Part shown: positions 25,055 to 38,668 of the stretch, piece by piece
Layout: each line of letters starts with the position of its first letter
Numbering within the stretch: the stretch's first letter is position 1
From: Eudorina sp. 2006-703-Eu-15
Taxonomy: Eukaryota > Chlorophyta > Chlorophyceae > Chlamydomonadales > Volvocaceae
Direction of reading: 5' to 3'
Length of the DNA: 64,000 nucleotides
NCBI GenBank assembly: GCA_003117195.1
Contig: BDSI01000063.1
Location: 381,404-445,403, forward strand
The notes under the pieces: generated by a model
Database searches by the model: none
The model's input: the letters and a program-made list of their open reading frames with translations, nothing else
Told to the model about the DNA's origin: nothing
Program-made: the position numbers and the translations under genes

Positions 25055-26505
25055 GTTCCGAGTGGGCTATGTTGGAACCTGAAGACTTAGCCAGATTGAG
25101 CGAGCATTTCATGAGCAGAGTGCTGATTGTTCATAAATGTTCTGCGACGATATTGTGAGCTGTATTAAAGTGATAGAGTATTGCTGCTGCAGCTGCAGCT
25201 GCGGAGTAACGCGGAAGCTCACCGAAGCTCACCAGGAATGAGATGTTGGCGTTATAGAATCCAAAAAGGAAGAGTATAAACAGGAATTGTTTAGAATCAG
25301 CATAGGACAGTGACAGAGTACTCCCAAAGTCTGATTCAGCTGTCCCGGATCCAATTTTCAAGTGCGACTCCGACCTTTGCGCTTTGGTCCGCACCTATCT
25401 GATTCACACTACGGCATACATCGCCATCCTAACACAGTTCCCATAATACAAGTGTCTGTCCGAACTGTAGTACGGAGGGCTGGCCTTTAACTTACCTGCT
25501 CACTCCAGCGTACGGTAACAAGACGACTCCGACCGTCGTTTGCTGCACGTAATAATTCTTATTCACTTACGGGTGCGTTATGATTTGGTATTATGTGTCG
25601 TAAGCAAACGTCCATGCTTTGCATGTTATTATCCCATTCGCTAGGTCAAGCCATCCAAAGGTGGACACCGCTACAAGGCACCGTTTGGTGGGTTACGAAC
25701 GAGCTGTCGCATCTCCGCTTGAGGCAAAATAGATGCGTACACGGCGCGTTACACGGCCTCAAAGCAGAGCATGCCAGGGAGGGCCAGGATAAGCCCGTGC
25801 AGGCCCGCCATCTGCCGTCGTCGACGTATATGTTGGGTCACGTAGGTAACTAAATCACGAACCAGAATGCATGTAGCCGGCGTAAGAAAGTCACATCGTA
25901 ATTACCATCGCCTAGAACGACTAGGTGGCACGCCTCGACATACCAGCCCAGCTGCGTTCGGCGCTCGGTGTCTCCTTGTGAAGCCCGTCGGCCCGCCCCA
26001 TCTGTTTCCGCCTGGAGCAAAACCGCACTGAACAGACCAGGCCACACAATTTACGGCAATATCCATTTCCGTTCGACCTCTCCGAACCCACAATGGGTTG
26101 TAACTCGAAAAAGCAAATCCAGTTTAGGACGTGCTAGGACGCCATTATCTCAACCACGCCTGCCGGCATGTCTTTCAGACGCCGGCCGTCTCCTGGAATC
26201 GCTCACTCCCAACTCAGCCCTATCACGGCGCTGTTTGCTTAACCCCCGCGTTGTGAGCAAAACGTTCTGACAGGGCACGGACTCAATCCCCCTCCAGCCC
26301 GTTATAACGTACCAGACTACAAGGACGCCACCGTGCTGCCCACGTGCGTGCTATGAACGAGCGCCACTGCAGCGCCAATTTGTCCCTGCACCTAAGCCCC
26401 CCTCATATACACACACCCCAACTCTCTCCCTCTCGCGTCTCACGCTTGCCTTGTCAAAACCTCCCAGCTCTGCCCGTCGCACCGTTTGAGAAGCTGCAAA
26501 TGCGC
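25055..26505. other. Intergenic: SEC24 3' flank and 5' region of the large membrane-protein gene
   Basis: Two minus-strand genes lie in tandem here. A short GCTGCAGCTGCAGCTGCGG repeat is at about 25184-25203. No coding exon is recognised. The half nearest 25054 should hold the promoter and 5' UTR, the half nearest 26505 the SEC24 3' UTR. Confidence 0.5.
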
Positions 26506-29500
26506 TTAGCCCATCTTGTTCTGAATAAGCCGGTGGATCTGGCAAAGATACTCCACGTAGCTCATCCCGGCGCTCGAGCGATCCTCCACCAGCATGTTGA
26601 AGAACGCGCTCTCCGCCGGATCGCCCTTGCGGGCAACGCGTAGCCGCATGAACGACGAGCGCTGCAGCCGGATCTTTGTAAGCAGGTCCTGGAGCAAGCG
26701 GCTTGGCCAGTTCTCCCGCGGCAGCAACGCCACCGACTGAACATAAGAACGATCGCCAGAGGAATGACCCAAGCATGGGCAGGGTTGAACGGGTTTCACA
26801 TCATCACATCATCGAAAACAGGCCAAACAGAACGCATCTGTTCGTGTATCCATGCACATGGGTGAGTGCAGACGGACAGGCGACAGTTTGGTCGAACACA
26901 AACGGATTATGCACATACAGCGTAAGCACTAAGACCCGAAACCAAGCTATAGGCAGCACGCAGGCAGCTATCATAACATGTCCCGCAGGTAGCATGGTTT
27001 ACATTCATGGCACGCGGCAGAATGCTTACGTTTGGCATGCGGACCAGCTCGTCGTACGACGGGACGCCAAGCAGGTCCAGGATCAACTGGCCGCCCACGC
27101 CGCGGTCCAGGTACACGATGGCCTCGTACCTGCGCGGCCAAGATCGCATAGATGAGGAAGGGGAACTCATAAGAACAAACGCACGTCTCTGTGATCGCGG
27201 GCCCGCACGGTCGCAACAGCTCTCATGGTCAAGAATCTCCAAAACCATAGAATGCTGCCGTAGTTTTGTGCAATCTACTCCGCGCAACGCGGCCACCCGA
27301 GCAGGCGGCCTTCAACGTTCCAATGGTGTATCCATGTAGGTGTCACTCGCGACCCACCCGTTCTCCAAGAGGAAGATGCCGCCCGCTTCCAGAGCCTCGC
27401 TGCTGAGCGTCAAACCTTCGAACGTGTTCCCGTCCGCGGCCGTGGCGTTATCCTCTCGGGCCTCGGCGAGCAACCGGGCCAGCGGAAGCAAACGCGGGTA
27501 CAGCAGCGGGCCAACGCGGCTGCACGGAAGGCAGCTCATGCGCGTGATCCACAGGGCGCGCTCGTCTGGCTTGACGTTGTCCTGGGAGACGCGGCCATGC
27601 AATTATTTTGTCAAACGCTTGTTGCCGTGCCCCGAAAACAATCGGCTCACACATACATTGGTCGGGGTTTCGCGCAAAAACTTAGACCTCGAACATGGAG
27701 GCTCATGCTACTCGAGCAAACGGCTGATGGACTGGTTCAGCAAAGACGCAATCGTGTCGATGTCACTTGGCATCAATCACACGTGCAATTGTACTTTCTG
27801 GCCAACGACGGCATCCATCAGGCACCCATGCGGCGAGTAGGAAACAAACCTGTCTCACCTTAAGACCCGCTCCCTTGAGCAACGATAAAGCATACAGCGG
27901 GAGAAGCTTCAGTGCCTCTGGTAGGATAAGCTGGACAGCGGACGACGATGACGCGCAGTAACGGCGGTACGAATACAGCGTTGCCACCACCGCTGAGCTG
28001 ACCAGCTCCCTGCAGGCGCCGAGCGTCTGCTGGCCCACCAACGCTGTGGCAACGCGGCGGCCCAAAGTGCAGATCTGCATGACACAAGGGATCGGAACAA
28101 CAAATTGAGATTTAGGAAAGCGCATGAACCTTTGGCACTTGCTAGAGGGGAGAGCCCCCACCGTGAAACCAACCAACCAACTATTGTAGCAATCAGTGTG
28201 AATTGCGTGGGCGTGCCATGAGCCATGTCAAACACACGGCTGGATGCTCGTCGACGCCTAGGTAAGGGCCGCTAAATGCGCCAGCTGCGAAATGTTTTGT
28301 TTTAGGGTTGTCGAAAGCTTGAAACACTAGTTCGTCGCAGCGCAAGGCAGGCAGAGATACGCAGGGTAAGGAAATACGCCTATGTAAAACAATCAGGCAA
28401 CAATTTCGCGCACCTGCGCATCCAGGTCCGCGCCTTTGAAGACCGTGGAAATGCTGTCGGTGACAGGCAGTGCCAGCGTGTGGACCCGGATTACCCGCTG
28501 GCCTGCCACGTTGGTGTACAGTAAGGCCGACTGCAGATAGCACTCTGATCCGGCTGCCAATTTCTCCGTAAGCACCATACGGGCGAGCAGCGCCTTGTCG
28601 CAGTCGATGGCCGGCAGGTAGACATCAGGAGTGTTGGGCGGCCTACGTGGCACGGGAATTGCTGTCCATGAGCTGTCTAGTTCCCAGAGCATAGGGATTC
28701 GCGTGTGACGGTGACGCGAGATGAGCAAGCATGTTCGATGCAAGAAGAATTTCGAGACATGCCGTTCGCCCTCTCCATCGTTAGGTTGGTATGTACGCTT
28801 CGTACATGCGCCCCATGTGCATCCGAACTTGGGAGTTTCCGCAAGTTCTCCTAGCCCATTGGGCACGCTACACCAACGCCGAACGACGTCGGTATCACAT
28901 CCACTGCACCTGCTGGCGCTTGCCGCACCTGTAGCAGTGCCCCGAGTAAGACTCCACATCCAGACCCGTTGAGCAGCGGACGCGCATGACCGCCTCGAGG
29001 CCCTGCTGCCTCGCGACGTTCCAAGACAGGTCGTTGACCACTTGGTCGAAGTCCGTCAGCGGGTTGTAAGGCGTGTACGAGTACACGGTGCCCCCCGTGG
29101 TGGTGGCCAATTCCGACAACGTGGCGATATCGCAGTAGCCCTGGCCCAGCACCATGACATCCACGCAGATCATGTGCTCGGCAGCCATGGTGGCGAGGGA
29201 GCGCAGCGTGTTGTCCTGTGACCGAATTCACACAACAAAGGGAGTCGTTTCCTTGTCTACACAGCTGTGTGCTCTGCTGAGGGCCCGACTTACCACTTTA
29301 CCAGGATCAAGCCATAGACCTTCACATAAGGCATCAGCGCCTGCTGACCCTATTCCCCGCGAACGTATAAAGTAAGAGCTCAGGTGCTCTTACTTATTTT
29401 CAACAAAGCTCCATGATGTCGAGGCAAGCGTCACAGATGCTGTAACACACCAGCCCTGACCACCCGTGTAAGCGCCGGACAAGCGTCTGCAACCTGTTGT

Positions 29501-32500
29501 GCTTTACTCAAGGGCTGACTCAACGTGGTGCCTTTGTATACCGGTCGCTCCCTCCGATCCACAGGCTGCAACATCACCCGCCCAGCACAACAAACAGAAC
29601 CTTACAAGTAACATGGCATTTCCCCGAACTTTGGCACCTGGCTCGTAAGGTAGACCAGCTTGTCCTTCTCGCCCAGATTAGACGCCTCGCGCGGCTTCAG
29701 GGCGTGCACGCCTACGGACGGCAACGACGCAATGAATGCGTGGACCTTGCCGCCATATGGTTTCAGCAAGTCGATCGCGGCCTGCGGGCGGCACAGCGGC
29801 GCAAGCGGCAACAAAGGCGTGTTCACGATACACACACGGAAGGAAGCAACTTCTGTACTCGCAAGATGTGTTCACCAGGTTGACCCATTCATAACACCAA
29901 ACACGGGGTGGGGGGAGAACAGAGCGTAGATGCAATGCGCGTCTCTATTACTGCAGCATACTCCAGGCACCACCGACGAGATTCACGTAATATGCATGTG
30001 CCCATGCAGGAGCAGCGATGAATGTAAACGAGATGTGATGATCAAAATCATACCCATAAAACGAGATGCCACGTCATGCCCATTCTCAAACTCCTTCCCA
30101 TCGCCCGCCCACACAACCCTCCCGATTGCACTGCGTACCTCGATGGCCGCTCCGGCGCAGTTATCGTTAGACCTGCTGCTGGTCCACATGGTCGGCAGCG
30201 CCTCCAGCAGGTCCTTGAGCTGCTCGCGGTGCTCCTCAAGCCCCATGAGCAGCTTGCCCGAGGTGGGTGCAAACACGTCGTTCACGTCCGACATGACCAG
30301 CATCTGGGGTGTGGCACCCGAGGTGCGCGCCGAGTAGAAGTGCACGGTCGTGTCGAATGTGGCCACGGCCACCATTGCGCGGGACCCACCTGCGGGTCGG
30401 GTGCAGATCGGGTCTTGTCAACGCCTGGTCATTACCACGACAAGCCATGCAGAGGAAGTGTGTATCAAAATGTATTGCGCAGGAGCACGACATGTATATA
30501 TCCAGCGGTATCAGAGCGCTTGCGGTCTGCAGTGTCCTCGATTCTGAAGGTCTTGGTACGGCCCGGATCCGAAACCAGGCGTGAACTATACAACACGTAA
30601 TGCCGCCCCCGTCCCAACCTATGTACCGCCGTACCTTGGACTCGATCAAGCGCCGACGCGACTGCCCGGCACAACGACGCGGTCACCCCAGTCGCAATGG
30701 CTGTTTGGCTGACATCAATCAGAAACACGTGTGCCGGGACCATGGGAGGCCGGAACATGTACTCCTTGCTGGCCAGGTACTCCACCGTGCCCCGGCAGAG
30801 CTCCGGCCGTTCGTCTGTTTGGATCCGGGCACAAAGCGAAGACGTGGCACAGTCAGTGCCTAGCAGCAAGCACCCGTGACCACCGCCCTTTCAATCCCAG
30901 GTTACGCTCATCCACGCAGGCGCATATTCGCCGATTCCGGTATTAGCCACCAAGATCCCTTAGTGACAGGACTGCGAGCAGCTGTGTTTCACAGAAGACC
31001 ATGGCCATGGCCAGCCTCACCGGCGTCTCGACGCCGTCCATCAGGCGCCAGGTGGCAGAAGTAATAGTCAGGGGTGTTGTTTGAGAGGCCGCAGAAGTTG
31101 CAGGTGAAGTTGCGCCCCGAGTTGGTCCATCGCATCCAGGGGTTCATGTAGGCCTTGCAGCGCACGCAGCGCACGGGCCCCGACTCCGAGGCGTCCACGA
31201 ACTGGAACATCAGTGCGCAGATGTTCATAAATTAGTGAACAGCTCGTCGAGACATCATGGATGTTGTCAGTTACACGAAATCTCATGCGGCACCGACGCC
31301 TCTTAACCACCGTACGGCAGCCTACTCTGCGGCTTCCCCCTCGATTTTGTCATGCAAGATTTCCCTTTTGCCTTTCCCTGATCACAGCATGTCACAATCC
31401 GGTTTGGCGCGTTCTTCCCTTCGCCGCACAGCTAATTTTGGTGTCATGCGAGGACCTCTTGACGCAAAGCCCGCGGTTAGAGTATCGTGCGAACAGCCAG
31501 AAGCTTACCGCGCAGGCCTCATGTACCCACCTGAATGAGGTCATCCCCGGGGTCTGGCAGCGCCAGTGGTGACACCACTAACGCCAACGGCATGGCGCAG
31601 TTTGTCAGCAGCTCAGGGGAATGCGGCACGTTGTTCAGCGTGGAGCGAAGGTAGCGCGGGCTGCAGCTACCGCGGTCACGCACCTGCGTCAGGGAACAAA
31701 TTGATGCTACTCTCAGTCAGGATTCCGATCATCGCAGCTCTGAGCACGACTGAATGCCCTTGGCAGGCGTTGAAGCGCAACAGCGGAAACGTATGGGGAT
31801 TTGTGGGGATTCCTTGCCTACCATACGCAACGTCAAGTACACACCCAGCATAAAATTTCTCTAATCAAACCCCGCTGGAATGCTCGCGTCAAACCCGATG
31901 CAGATCATCAGGACCCCATTTCCTCCGTGTTCCATGCCTAGCCGCAATGCCACATGCCTCCCGTATGAGACGCCCATACAGTTTGTTGTTGGCATGCAAG
32001 CAACCCAACCGAACGAGCTCCAGCGAGAAAAGCAACCAGGAGTAGCGGTGCACCTGAGTTGGCTTGGATGCGGAAATAGGCAGAAGAGCTAGCCCGGAAC
32101 TTACCACAAAGCGCGAAGACGCGGGCGGCGGCAGGGCATGGCCTCCTGCCATGCGCGTGTCGAAAACCAACGGTTCCGAGCTAGGTGGCTGCGCCACAGG
32201 ACGCGGAATCTGACTGGGATCAATCCGGCTGGATGCGCTTGAACCGCCTGGAACCTGCCCCACCGAGCCGCGTTGCGGCGGCCCTTGCTGCGGCGGCGGC
32301 ATGCCCGGCGGCGGCGGCGGCCCAGGCGGCATCCCCGGTGGCGGCGGCGGGCCTGGTGGCATTCCGGGCGGCGGCGGAGGCATGTAGCTGCCCGGCGGAG
32401 GCGGCGGTGGCGGGCCGCCTGGCATTCCGGACAGCATTGGTGGAGGCGCACCGTACGGTCCAGCAGCACTGGGCGGCGGTGGGGGCATGCCAGGACCCAT

Positions 32501-33501
32501 GCTGCCGGGAGGCGGCGGCGGCGGATGCAGCCCGTTCGGGGACGTCATTGGGGGCACACCCATTAGCGCCCCAGAATGCATGGACGGTGGAGAGACGTTT
32601 GGCAGGCTCAGCGGCACAGCACTGGACGGAAAGCTGCTGATTGGAGCTCCGCCAGGAGGTCCAGGAGGCATGGGCATGCCCGGGCCGGCACGTGGCGGCG
32701 GAGGCATGCCTGGCGGGCCGCCCGGAACTGGTGCCGGCATTCCAGGGGGCCCCGGTGGCGGGCCGCCCAGCGGCTTGACCGGTATGGTCCCCAAGGTCGG
32801 GGCACCCTGCGGGAACACCCCGGAGGTACATGTGATTAACCGCCACGCAATCGAAGAGACGACAATGCGCATACCACGGGGATATCGGCACATAGTGAAC
32901 TCTAGCATAATCCACGAAAAGTTGCGCAGGACTCTCGACTATACTCACCCCTTGTGGAGGCGGGATGCCAGACGGTCCCAGGTTCATGGCGCCAAATGCC
33001 GCACTGAGCGGCGGCTGCTGTGCCGCTCCGGGTGGTGGCGGCATACCAGGGGGCGGCGGGAACCCACCCGGTCCGGACTGGGGCGGTGGGAACCCTCCCG
33101 GGAAGCCACCCGGGGGTGGAGGAACCCCAGGCGGACCTGGAAATCCTGGCGCCGATCCAAAACCTCCAGGAGGTGGCGGCATGCCACCTACACGGAGGTG
33201 AACCGGCACGTACAACCGGGCGGTCAGGTGTCCGCCAAGAACATGCTTGTAGACTGGGGTTCACGGTTTCCAGGCTTAATCAATGCGAAACGCATGATAA
33301 CTCAATTATTTATGTCCCAAACAAGTGGTCTAGCGCGCCAGCGGCAGATGCCCAGCGATGTGTTGTCTGGGTTGTCTCTGATCTGAAGGACCAAACCAAA
33401 AGATGTGCCCACGAAACGCACTAAAACCTTTCTTGGCGACCCATTGCCTTCCAGTTTCCTGTGTTACCTGGAGCGCCGGGCCTGGGTCCGTAGGACTGCA
33501 T
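26506..33501 (-). CDS. SEC24: COPII coat subunit SEC24
   Basis: SEC24 is the cargo-binding subunit of the COPII inner coat at ER exit sites. Exons on the minus strand: 33501-33468, 33187-32949, 32806-32105, about 31660-31531, 31201-31021, 30814-30635, 30389-30139, 29781-29638, 29215-28929, 28642-28414, 28074-27859, 27581-27358, 27129-27030 and 26736-26506 (TAA). All phases agree except exon 3 to 4, where a mini-exon or other donor is missing. The product is about 1,050 aa, normal for the family. The first ~325 residues are Pro/Gly-rich. Then come the zinc finger (CVRCKAYMNPW...CNFCG, 31180-31080), the trunk domain (KEYMFRPPMVP, FLIDVS, VAVATFD), the beta-sandwich (LGQGYCDIATLSEL, TGGTVYSY), the helical domain and the gelsolin-like domain, ending in CQIHRLIQNKMG. 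It is divergent from the Kir-like gene with 437 bp between starts. Confidence 0.95.
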
Positions 33502-33938
33502 CGTTTTCAGCACGTCGCTGGCTTCTTTTACCCCTTCGAGGAGTCAATGTCGCGAATAACAGTTATAACTAGTGCATCTGCATTAAGTGAATTGCAGTTG
33601 TGCTGTCTCAAATCGCAGAACCGAAGTGCAACGGCGTGGCGATCGATAGAGTTCTCTTATCCGGCCTTGGTCGCACAGGTATGATAAGTGAAGCGTGTCA
33701 ATGTATCTCCAAAGTACGGGCAGCAAACGATTAGTACCTCCGACCTGATCACCTGAAATCGCAAAAGAGGACGGACGTTGCCGTATTCCGGTTGCTCCGG
33801 TCACTCAAACGGAAAGCTGTAACATTGTGGCTATATGTAAGTCGCTGCTTGTGGCGTTACTTTGTTTGCTTCCCTTTCCATAAGCATTTGTCTTAGCAGC
33901 TCAACAAGCTGACTTGAACGTTTTACATTCGTCCGCGC
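33502..33938. promoter_or_regulatory. Shared upstream region of SEC24 (-) and the Kir-like channel (+)
   Basis: 437 bp separates the two proposed ATGs, which point away from each other. The promoters and both 5' UTRs must lie here or in far-5' introns. No specific motif is claimed. Confidence 0.5.
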
Positions 33939-36900
33939 ATGGCTGCGTTTCCGTATGAATTATTCAAGAGAGGATGGAAGCGTGCTGGTGTAGATCAATC
34001 GGATGATGGGATGCACTTGCCCCTTCCTGTCGGGCATAACTCAACCGACGACCCCGATTCCTCGCGCAGTCGACGCGGTACACGTGATGATTCAGGGAGA
34101 CAAAGATTCCGGCTACTGGACAAAGGGTGGGACATGGGTTTGTTACCGGGTGGCTCGGTTCGGGGCTGGCGGGCAGCTGACTGAAACTTACCCCCGCGCC
34201 CCGTGCAGCCGAGCGGGAAAGGGCATTGTGCGGTTCGGTCTACCAGCAGGAGGATGGTATCTCTACTGGTAAGGTGCAGTCCGCGATGATCTGCGTTGTT
34301 GGCTCTTCACCGGCTGTCCTTGTACGGGTACGACTGCTGGGCCGCGCTGTTCACCATATCCGGGTGTCCGTCCGACCCCGTCCGTCCGATCCGCTGCTCG
34401 CCGCATGTGCACTCACCGCATGCCAAGAATCCGTCATTCGATGGTGTACTGGTATGAGCCTGCCATCCTTTCTGTTGTCCCTGCGGCCTTGCAGGAGCGA
34501 CATCTTCCACACGCTGCTCAACGTGAGTCTCACGTGTCACCGCTCTCGCTGTTTCTGTGGGTGCTGCGACACCAACCCGAGCGGTTCTTGCGGCAGCACC
34601 CAACTCGTAACCCGGAAAGCGCGGTCTTACGGGGACCTCGCTCGGGTCTCTGTGTGGACCGACACGAGGTTGGCCAAAGCGGAACTGGTGATAGATTACC
34701 CTTTTCTGGCACTGGCCGCTAGACGTGGCGGCCCCTCGGCTCCAGCTTCCTTGTAACCTTGCATGGCCTTCTTTCCGCAGATGCCTCGGTACCGCTTCCT
34801 GCTGGTGTTCTTCTGCGTCTATCTGACCGAGGTAAGCGGACACGCACGCACAGCATCCTGGGTTCCTACGGACGGGGTCCAGCGTATACGGGATATCATC
34901 CTTGCCATCTCATCAAGCCCCAGTTGCCCCCCAGACTTCCAAGTCTTGATCTGTCCTTTGTTCCCATGTTTTGCATTCGGGAGCTCTTTTGTTGATGCCA
35001 TTTGGAGCCGCCGCCCAGAAGTTGACATACGGACGAACCGTTCGGGGTTTCCCGGGCTACCCGCGTTTTGTAGGCCCGCCTTGTGTCAGCACTGACCGGT
35101 GCTTGCCCCCGTGTGTCTTGGTCCGCAGTACCTTATATTCGCGCTGCTGTATCGCACGCTACCAGACAGATGTGTTGGCGGCGTGATGAAGTTCTCTCAC
35201 GCAATGTGGTTCTCGGTGCAGACGGCCGCGACGCTGGGTGGGTGATGGGGCCGCCGATGGCGGGGACTACGTGAACGAACTAATTTGGAATCTTGCTTAG
35301 CACGGTGCATGACGCAACGCACACATATCGAGCACAGCGGGTCTTTAAGAGTCAGGTGATGCAGAGGGGCGGGGCGGACGTGCAGAGGCGCAGCGACCAC
35401 AGGAAAACACAACCCGGCTCGGCGTCCCACCTGGCGTAAAAACGCGAGATGGGACGCCAGGCCTGGCATGTTGTCGTTCCGGCTCAGCGACTTGCTCGCG
35501 TGCACCAGCAGGGCAATCCGGCCGCCTGTCTCCACAGACATTCTTCAAACTCTCCCTTGATCCCCGTGTGCCCCATGTGCCCAGGTTACACTGGCTCGTT
35601 GGGGCCCAACCCGGACTGCACCGCCGTCAACCTGCTAGTCATCTTCCAGGTGGGGTCTGCGCTTTTCCTTTGCGGCGCCCTGCCGTCCTCCCTTCCGCTC
35701 CCCCACGGGTCGGGTCGCTTCAACTCGTTCCTCGGGCGGGTCACACTGGGGAAGCGTCCTGATGGGGCCGCTAGACAGCTACACCTGCGGCGGCTGGGTC
35801 CATGTGCGTGCGCAGCTGGAGCGAGCCTCAACCCCCACTCACGTTCTCTCCCTGCGGCGGCCGCTGCAGGTCATCACGGCGGCACTGATCGACTACTGCA
35901 TGATGGGCCTTGTGTTCGCGAGGTGGGCCCTAGGGCGCCAGGGAAATTTCTGTGCGTGTTTGTGAAGCAGATCGGGGAGGACGCGACGCTCCTGTGTGCG
36001 GGGCTGCCGGCCGGAAGCCGGTGCTTTCACAGAAGGGCCTGGATGTGGGGCGTTGAAGACGGGGCGGCTTGCTCATGACCGCGACGGACCGACATGCTGC
36101 TTGTGCCCGAAGAAACTGGCATGGCGGCCACAGCGCAGTGGATGTATCACCTGGGCTTCACCACTTCACAGCAGCCAGCATTCTGGAAGACGCCACCGCC
36201 AGCCTGCCCACTGACTGCTCTGCAGGTTCGCGTCGCCGAATAAACGCTCCTTCACCATCCGTTTCTCCTCCGCGGCGGTGCTGTTCCAGCGGTCTGAGGA
36301 CGGGCTGTGGTGCCTGTCCTTCCGGCTGGCCAACATCCGGAAGCACAGCCTGATCAACCCGCAGGTGGGGCGCTGGGACCCTGGGGTCCGTGGGGACGGC
36401 CTGTGCAGGCGCGCAGGCCGCGTGGCCGCTTTGCCACATCCGCATCCTGGCCCTGTCGGTGTCCCCCAGAGCGCATGGCCTCGCACGATTGCATCTGCCT
36501 CAGCAAACCCCACCCTGGCCCGGGCTGACCCGCTTGAACCGCGTCTCGCCATACCGCATTTTGTGTTCTGGTCCGCATCGCAGATCTCGCTGATGTTCGC
36601 GCTGCCCGCCGACGCCTGTGCGGGGCCTGGTCGCGGGACGGCGGGGGGCTCCGGGGGCGCTCGTGCGAGCGGCAGCAGCGGTTCCGACACAGCGAAGGGG
36701 GGCGGCGCCGCCGCGAGCGGCATCGCGCACTTCCGCTTCCAGGAGCTGGCCATCGAGGACCTGGCCAGCCAGGCCGCCAACCTAAGGCTAGGACTCCACG
36801 CGCACATCAACCACATTATCAGGTGCGACCACACAAACCACATAGACCACATCCTCAGGTGCCCATGCTCGCACCTGCTGACACGCACGGGGCCGCTGTG

Positions 36901-38668
36901 TCGCATGAGGGAGAGCCTGACGCCTGCTCGATCAGCGCAGCCGCACTCCTCATTCCATCACACCCGGCCCGTCCGGTTCCCTTGTCACGTTGTTATTGTC
37001 GCCCTCCATGCTCACACGCTGCGGTTCGGCGGTGGGCGCTGCAATGCCGTTAGCTTGTTCCCCTATAAGTCCTGCATATGTGTGAGGGTTTATGCACGGG
37101 AATGCAGCCAAAAGGTATCACTGGCTGCCGTCCTGAACGGCCGCATGCTGTGAGCGCACTATACTCGCCACGGCCGCACCGCTCTGAGCGCAGCAAGCGC
37201 CTGGCCATCAGCTGCCACCCTTGTGAACCACTCACCGGTTCACGTCTTCCGACCTGACGCGTTTCGGACTTCGAAACTTTCCCGCTGGGACTCGCCCCGA
37301 ACCGCAGGCCCGGCAGCCCGCTGTTCGACCGCTCGCTGGACGAGCTGCAGGTGCTGGGTGCGGAGGTGCTTTGCTTCATGGAGGGCGTGGACCCCATGAC
37401 CTCCAACAACATCCAGGCGCGCCACAGCTACACGCCCGCGGACATCCGGATGAACCAGCGATTCGTGCCGATAGAGCTCAAAGTGCGGGGCCGCGAGCTG
37501 GGGCTGGACTTCAGCGGCTTCGACAGCACCAGCGCCCGGGCGCTCGCTGCGGGCGGAGCGGACGAGGTGCGCGCGGTGGCTGCGATTCGGGCGGGGCCGC
37601 CGGAGGGTGGCGCGGCGACAGATGTGCTTGCCAACAGACCCACCCGACCCGACCCGATCGACCTGGCGTGATCCTGTAGTGACAGATGCGGCGACCCGAC
37701 TCCGAGGATGCGTGCACTCCATGCGGGCTCAGGGTCTGAAGTGCTCGGAGGGGGGGACGGAGGGGTGGAAGAGGCTTCTCACGAGCCCCGATCTGCACCC
37801 ACGCAGAGCCGGTGTTCGTGGCAGCTGGCGGCACGAGCCTCCTTGCCTCCTTGGGCCACAGCCTCCTTCGCCCTGTATGCTAAGCTCGGTGACAGGAAGA
37901 TATGGCATATGCTTGAGTACCCATGTGCCCATGTGCGATGGACAGGTCCGCGATGGCGGCTTCGCGACGTTCCTGGTGCCGGTCCCCGGGCCGTCGGCGG
38001 GGCCGGCCCAAGGAGCCGGCGGCGCTCCAAGTGGCCCGACTGGAGGGGATGTGGAGGAGGGCTGGGGCAACGGCGCCGTGCCGCTCATGCCCCTCGCTGG
38101 CGGCGCCGGATCCCGCGATCGCGCCACCGCGGGCGCGGACGGCGTCGCCGGCTCCGCCGCGGAGGTGAACACCATGATGGCGGTGGCGCTGTCCGGGGAC
38201 ATGAGGTCGCATATGCAGGCGCTCAGGGCGCAGAGCATCCGCAGCCTCACCACGCCGCTGGTGCCGATGCCGCAGCTGGTGCCCAGTGTGTCTTCCGCCT
38301 CGCCGCTGTCGCCGTCTGGCTCAGGGCCCACCGTGCCTCACGGCCTGCCGCTCTCCAGGGCGGCGCACGGCGGCAGCCGCGCGAACTCACAGTCACACCC
38401 GTTGTCCTCGCCGACGGGTCTCACCGGCCTCGCGGCGGTGGCGGCGGCGGCGGGCGCAGTCGCCGGCGCTGGTGGCGGCTTCGCGGTGGCGCCCGCGGCG
38501 GCGACGCTGCCGCGCCAGGATGAGTTGCGGGACCTGTGCGATGCGGTGCTGACGGACGTGGGCTGCTCGGCGGCGGTGAAGCGGCAGGCGGCGGCGCTCA
38601 AGGAGGCCCTCAGCGCACTGGAGCTGCTGCCGAGGGGCCCGGCGGAGCTTGCTGGGCGGCAGCTGTAG
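33939..38668 (+). CDS. Inward-rectifier (Kir-type) potassium channel-like protein
   Basis: Phase-consistent exons: ?-34268, 34495-34522, 34781-34831, 35129-35237, 35585-35649, 35870-35922, 36226-36364, 36584-36822, 37308-37566 and 37946-38668 (TAG). Exon 1 starts at 33939, but its donor is unresolved. The order is typical Kir: interfacial helix and M1 (WSDIFHTLLNMPRYRFLLVF), pore helix (MWFSVQTAATLG), filter region, M2 (LIDYCMMGLVFAR), then the cytoplasmic domain (RFASPNKRSFTIRFS, LSFRLANIRKHSL, EVLCFMEGVD, IQARHSYTPADIRMNQRF). The basic PNKR segment after M2 matches the phosphoinositide-binding region of Kir channels. At about 625 aa it is longer than usual, with an insert between exons 9 and 10 and a Gly/Ala/Ser-rich tail. 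The filter reads TLGYT-GS instead of T-x-GYG, so ion selectivity cannot be assumed. I infer a homotetrameric membrane channel. Confidence 0.85.

Noticed and set aside
32487..33386. Long plus-strand open frame of Gly-rich sequence
   Set aside because: Antisense of the Pro-rich SEC24 N-terminus. The minus frame joins the zinc-finger and trunk exons.
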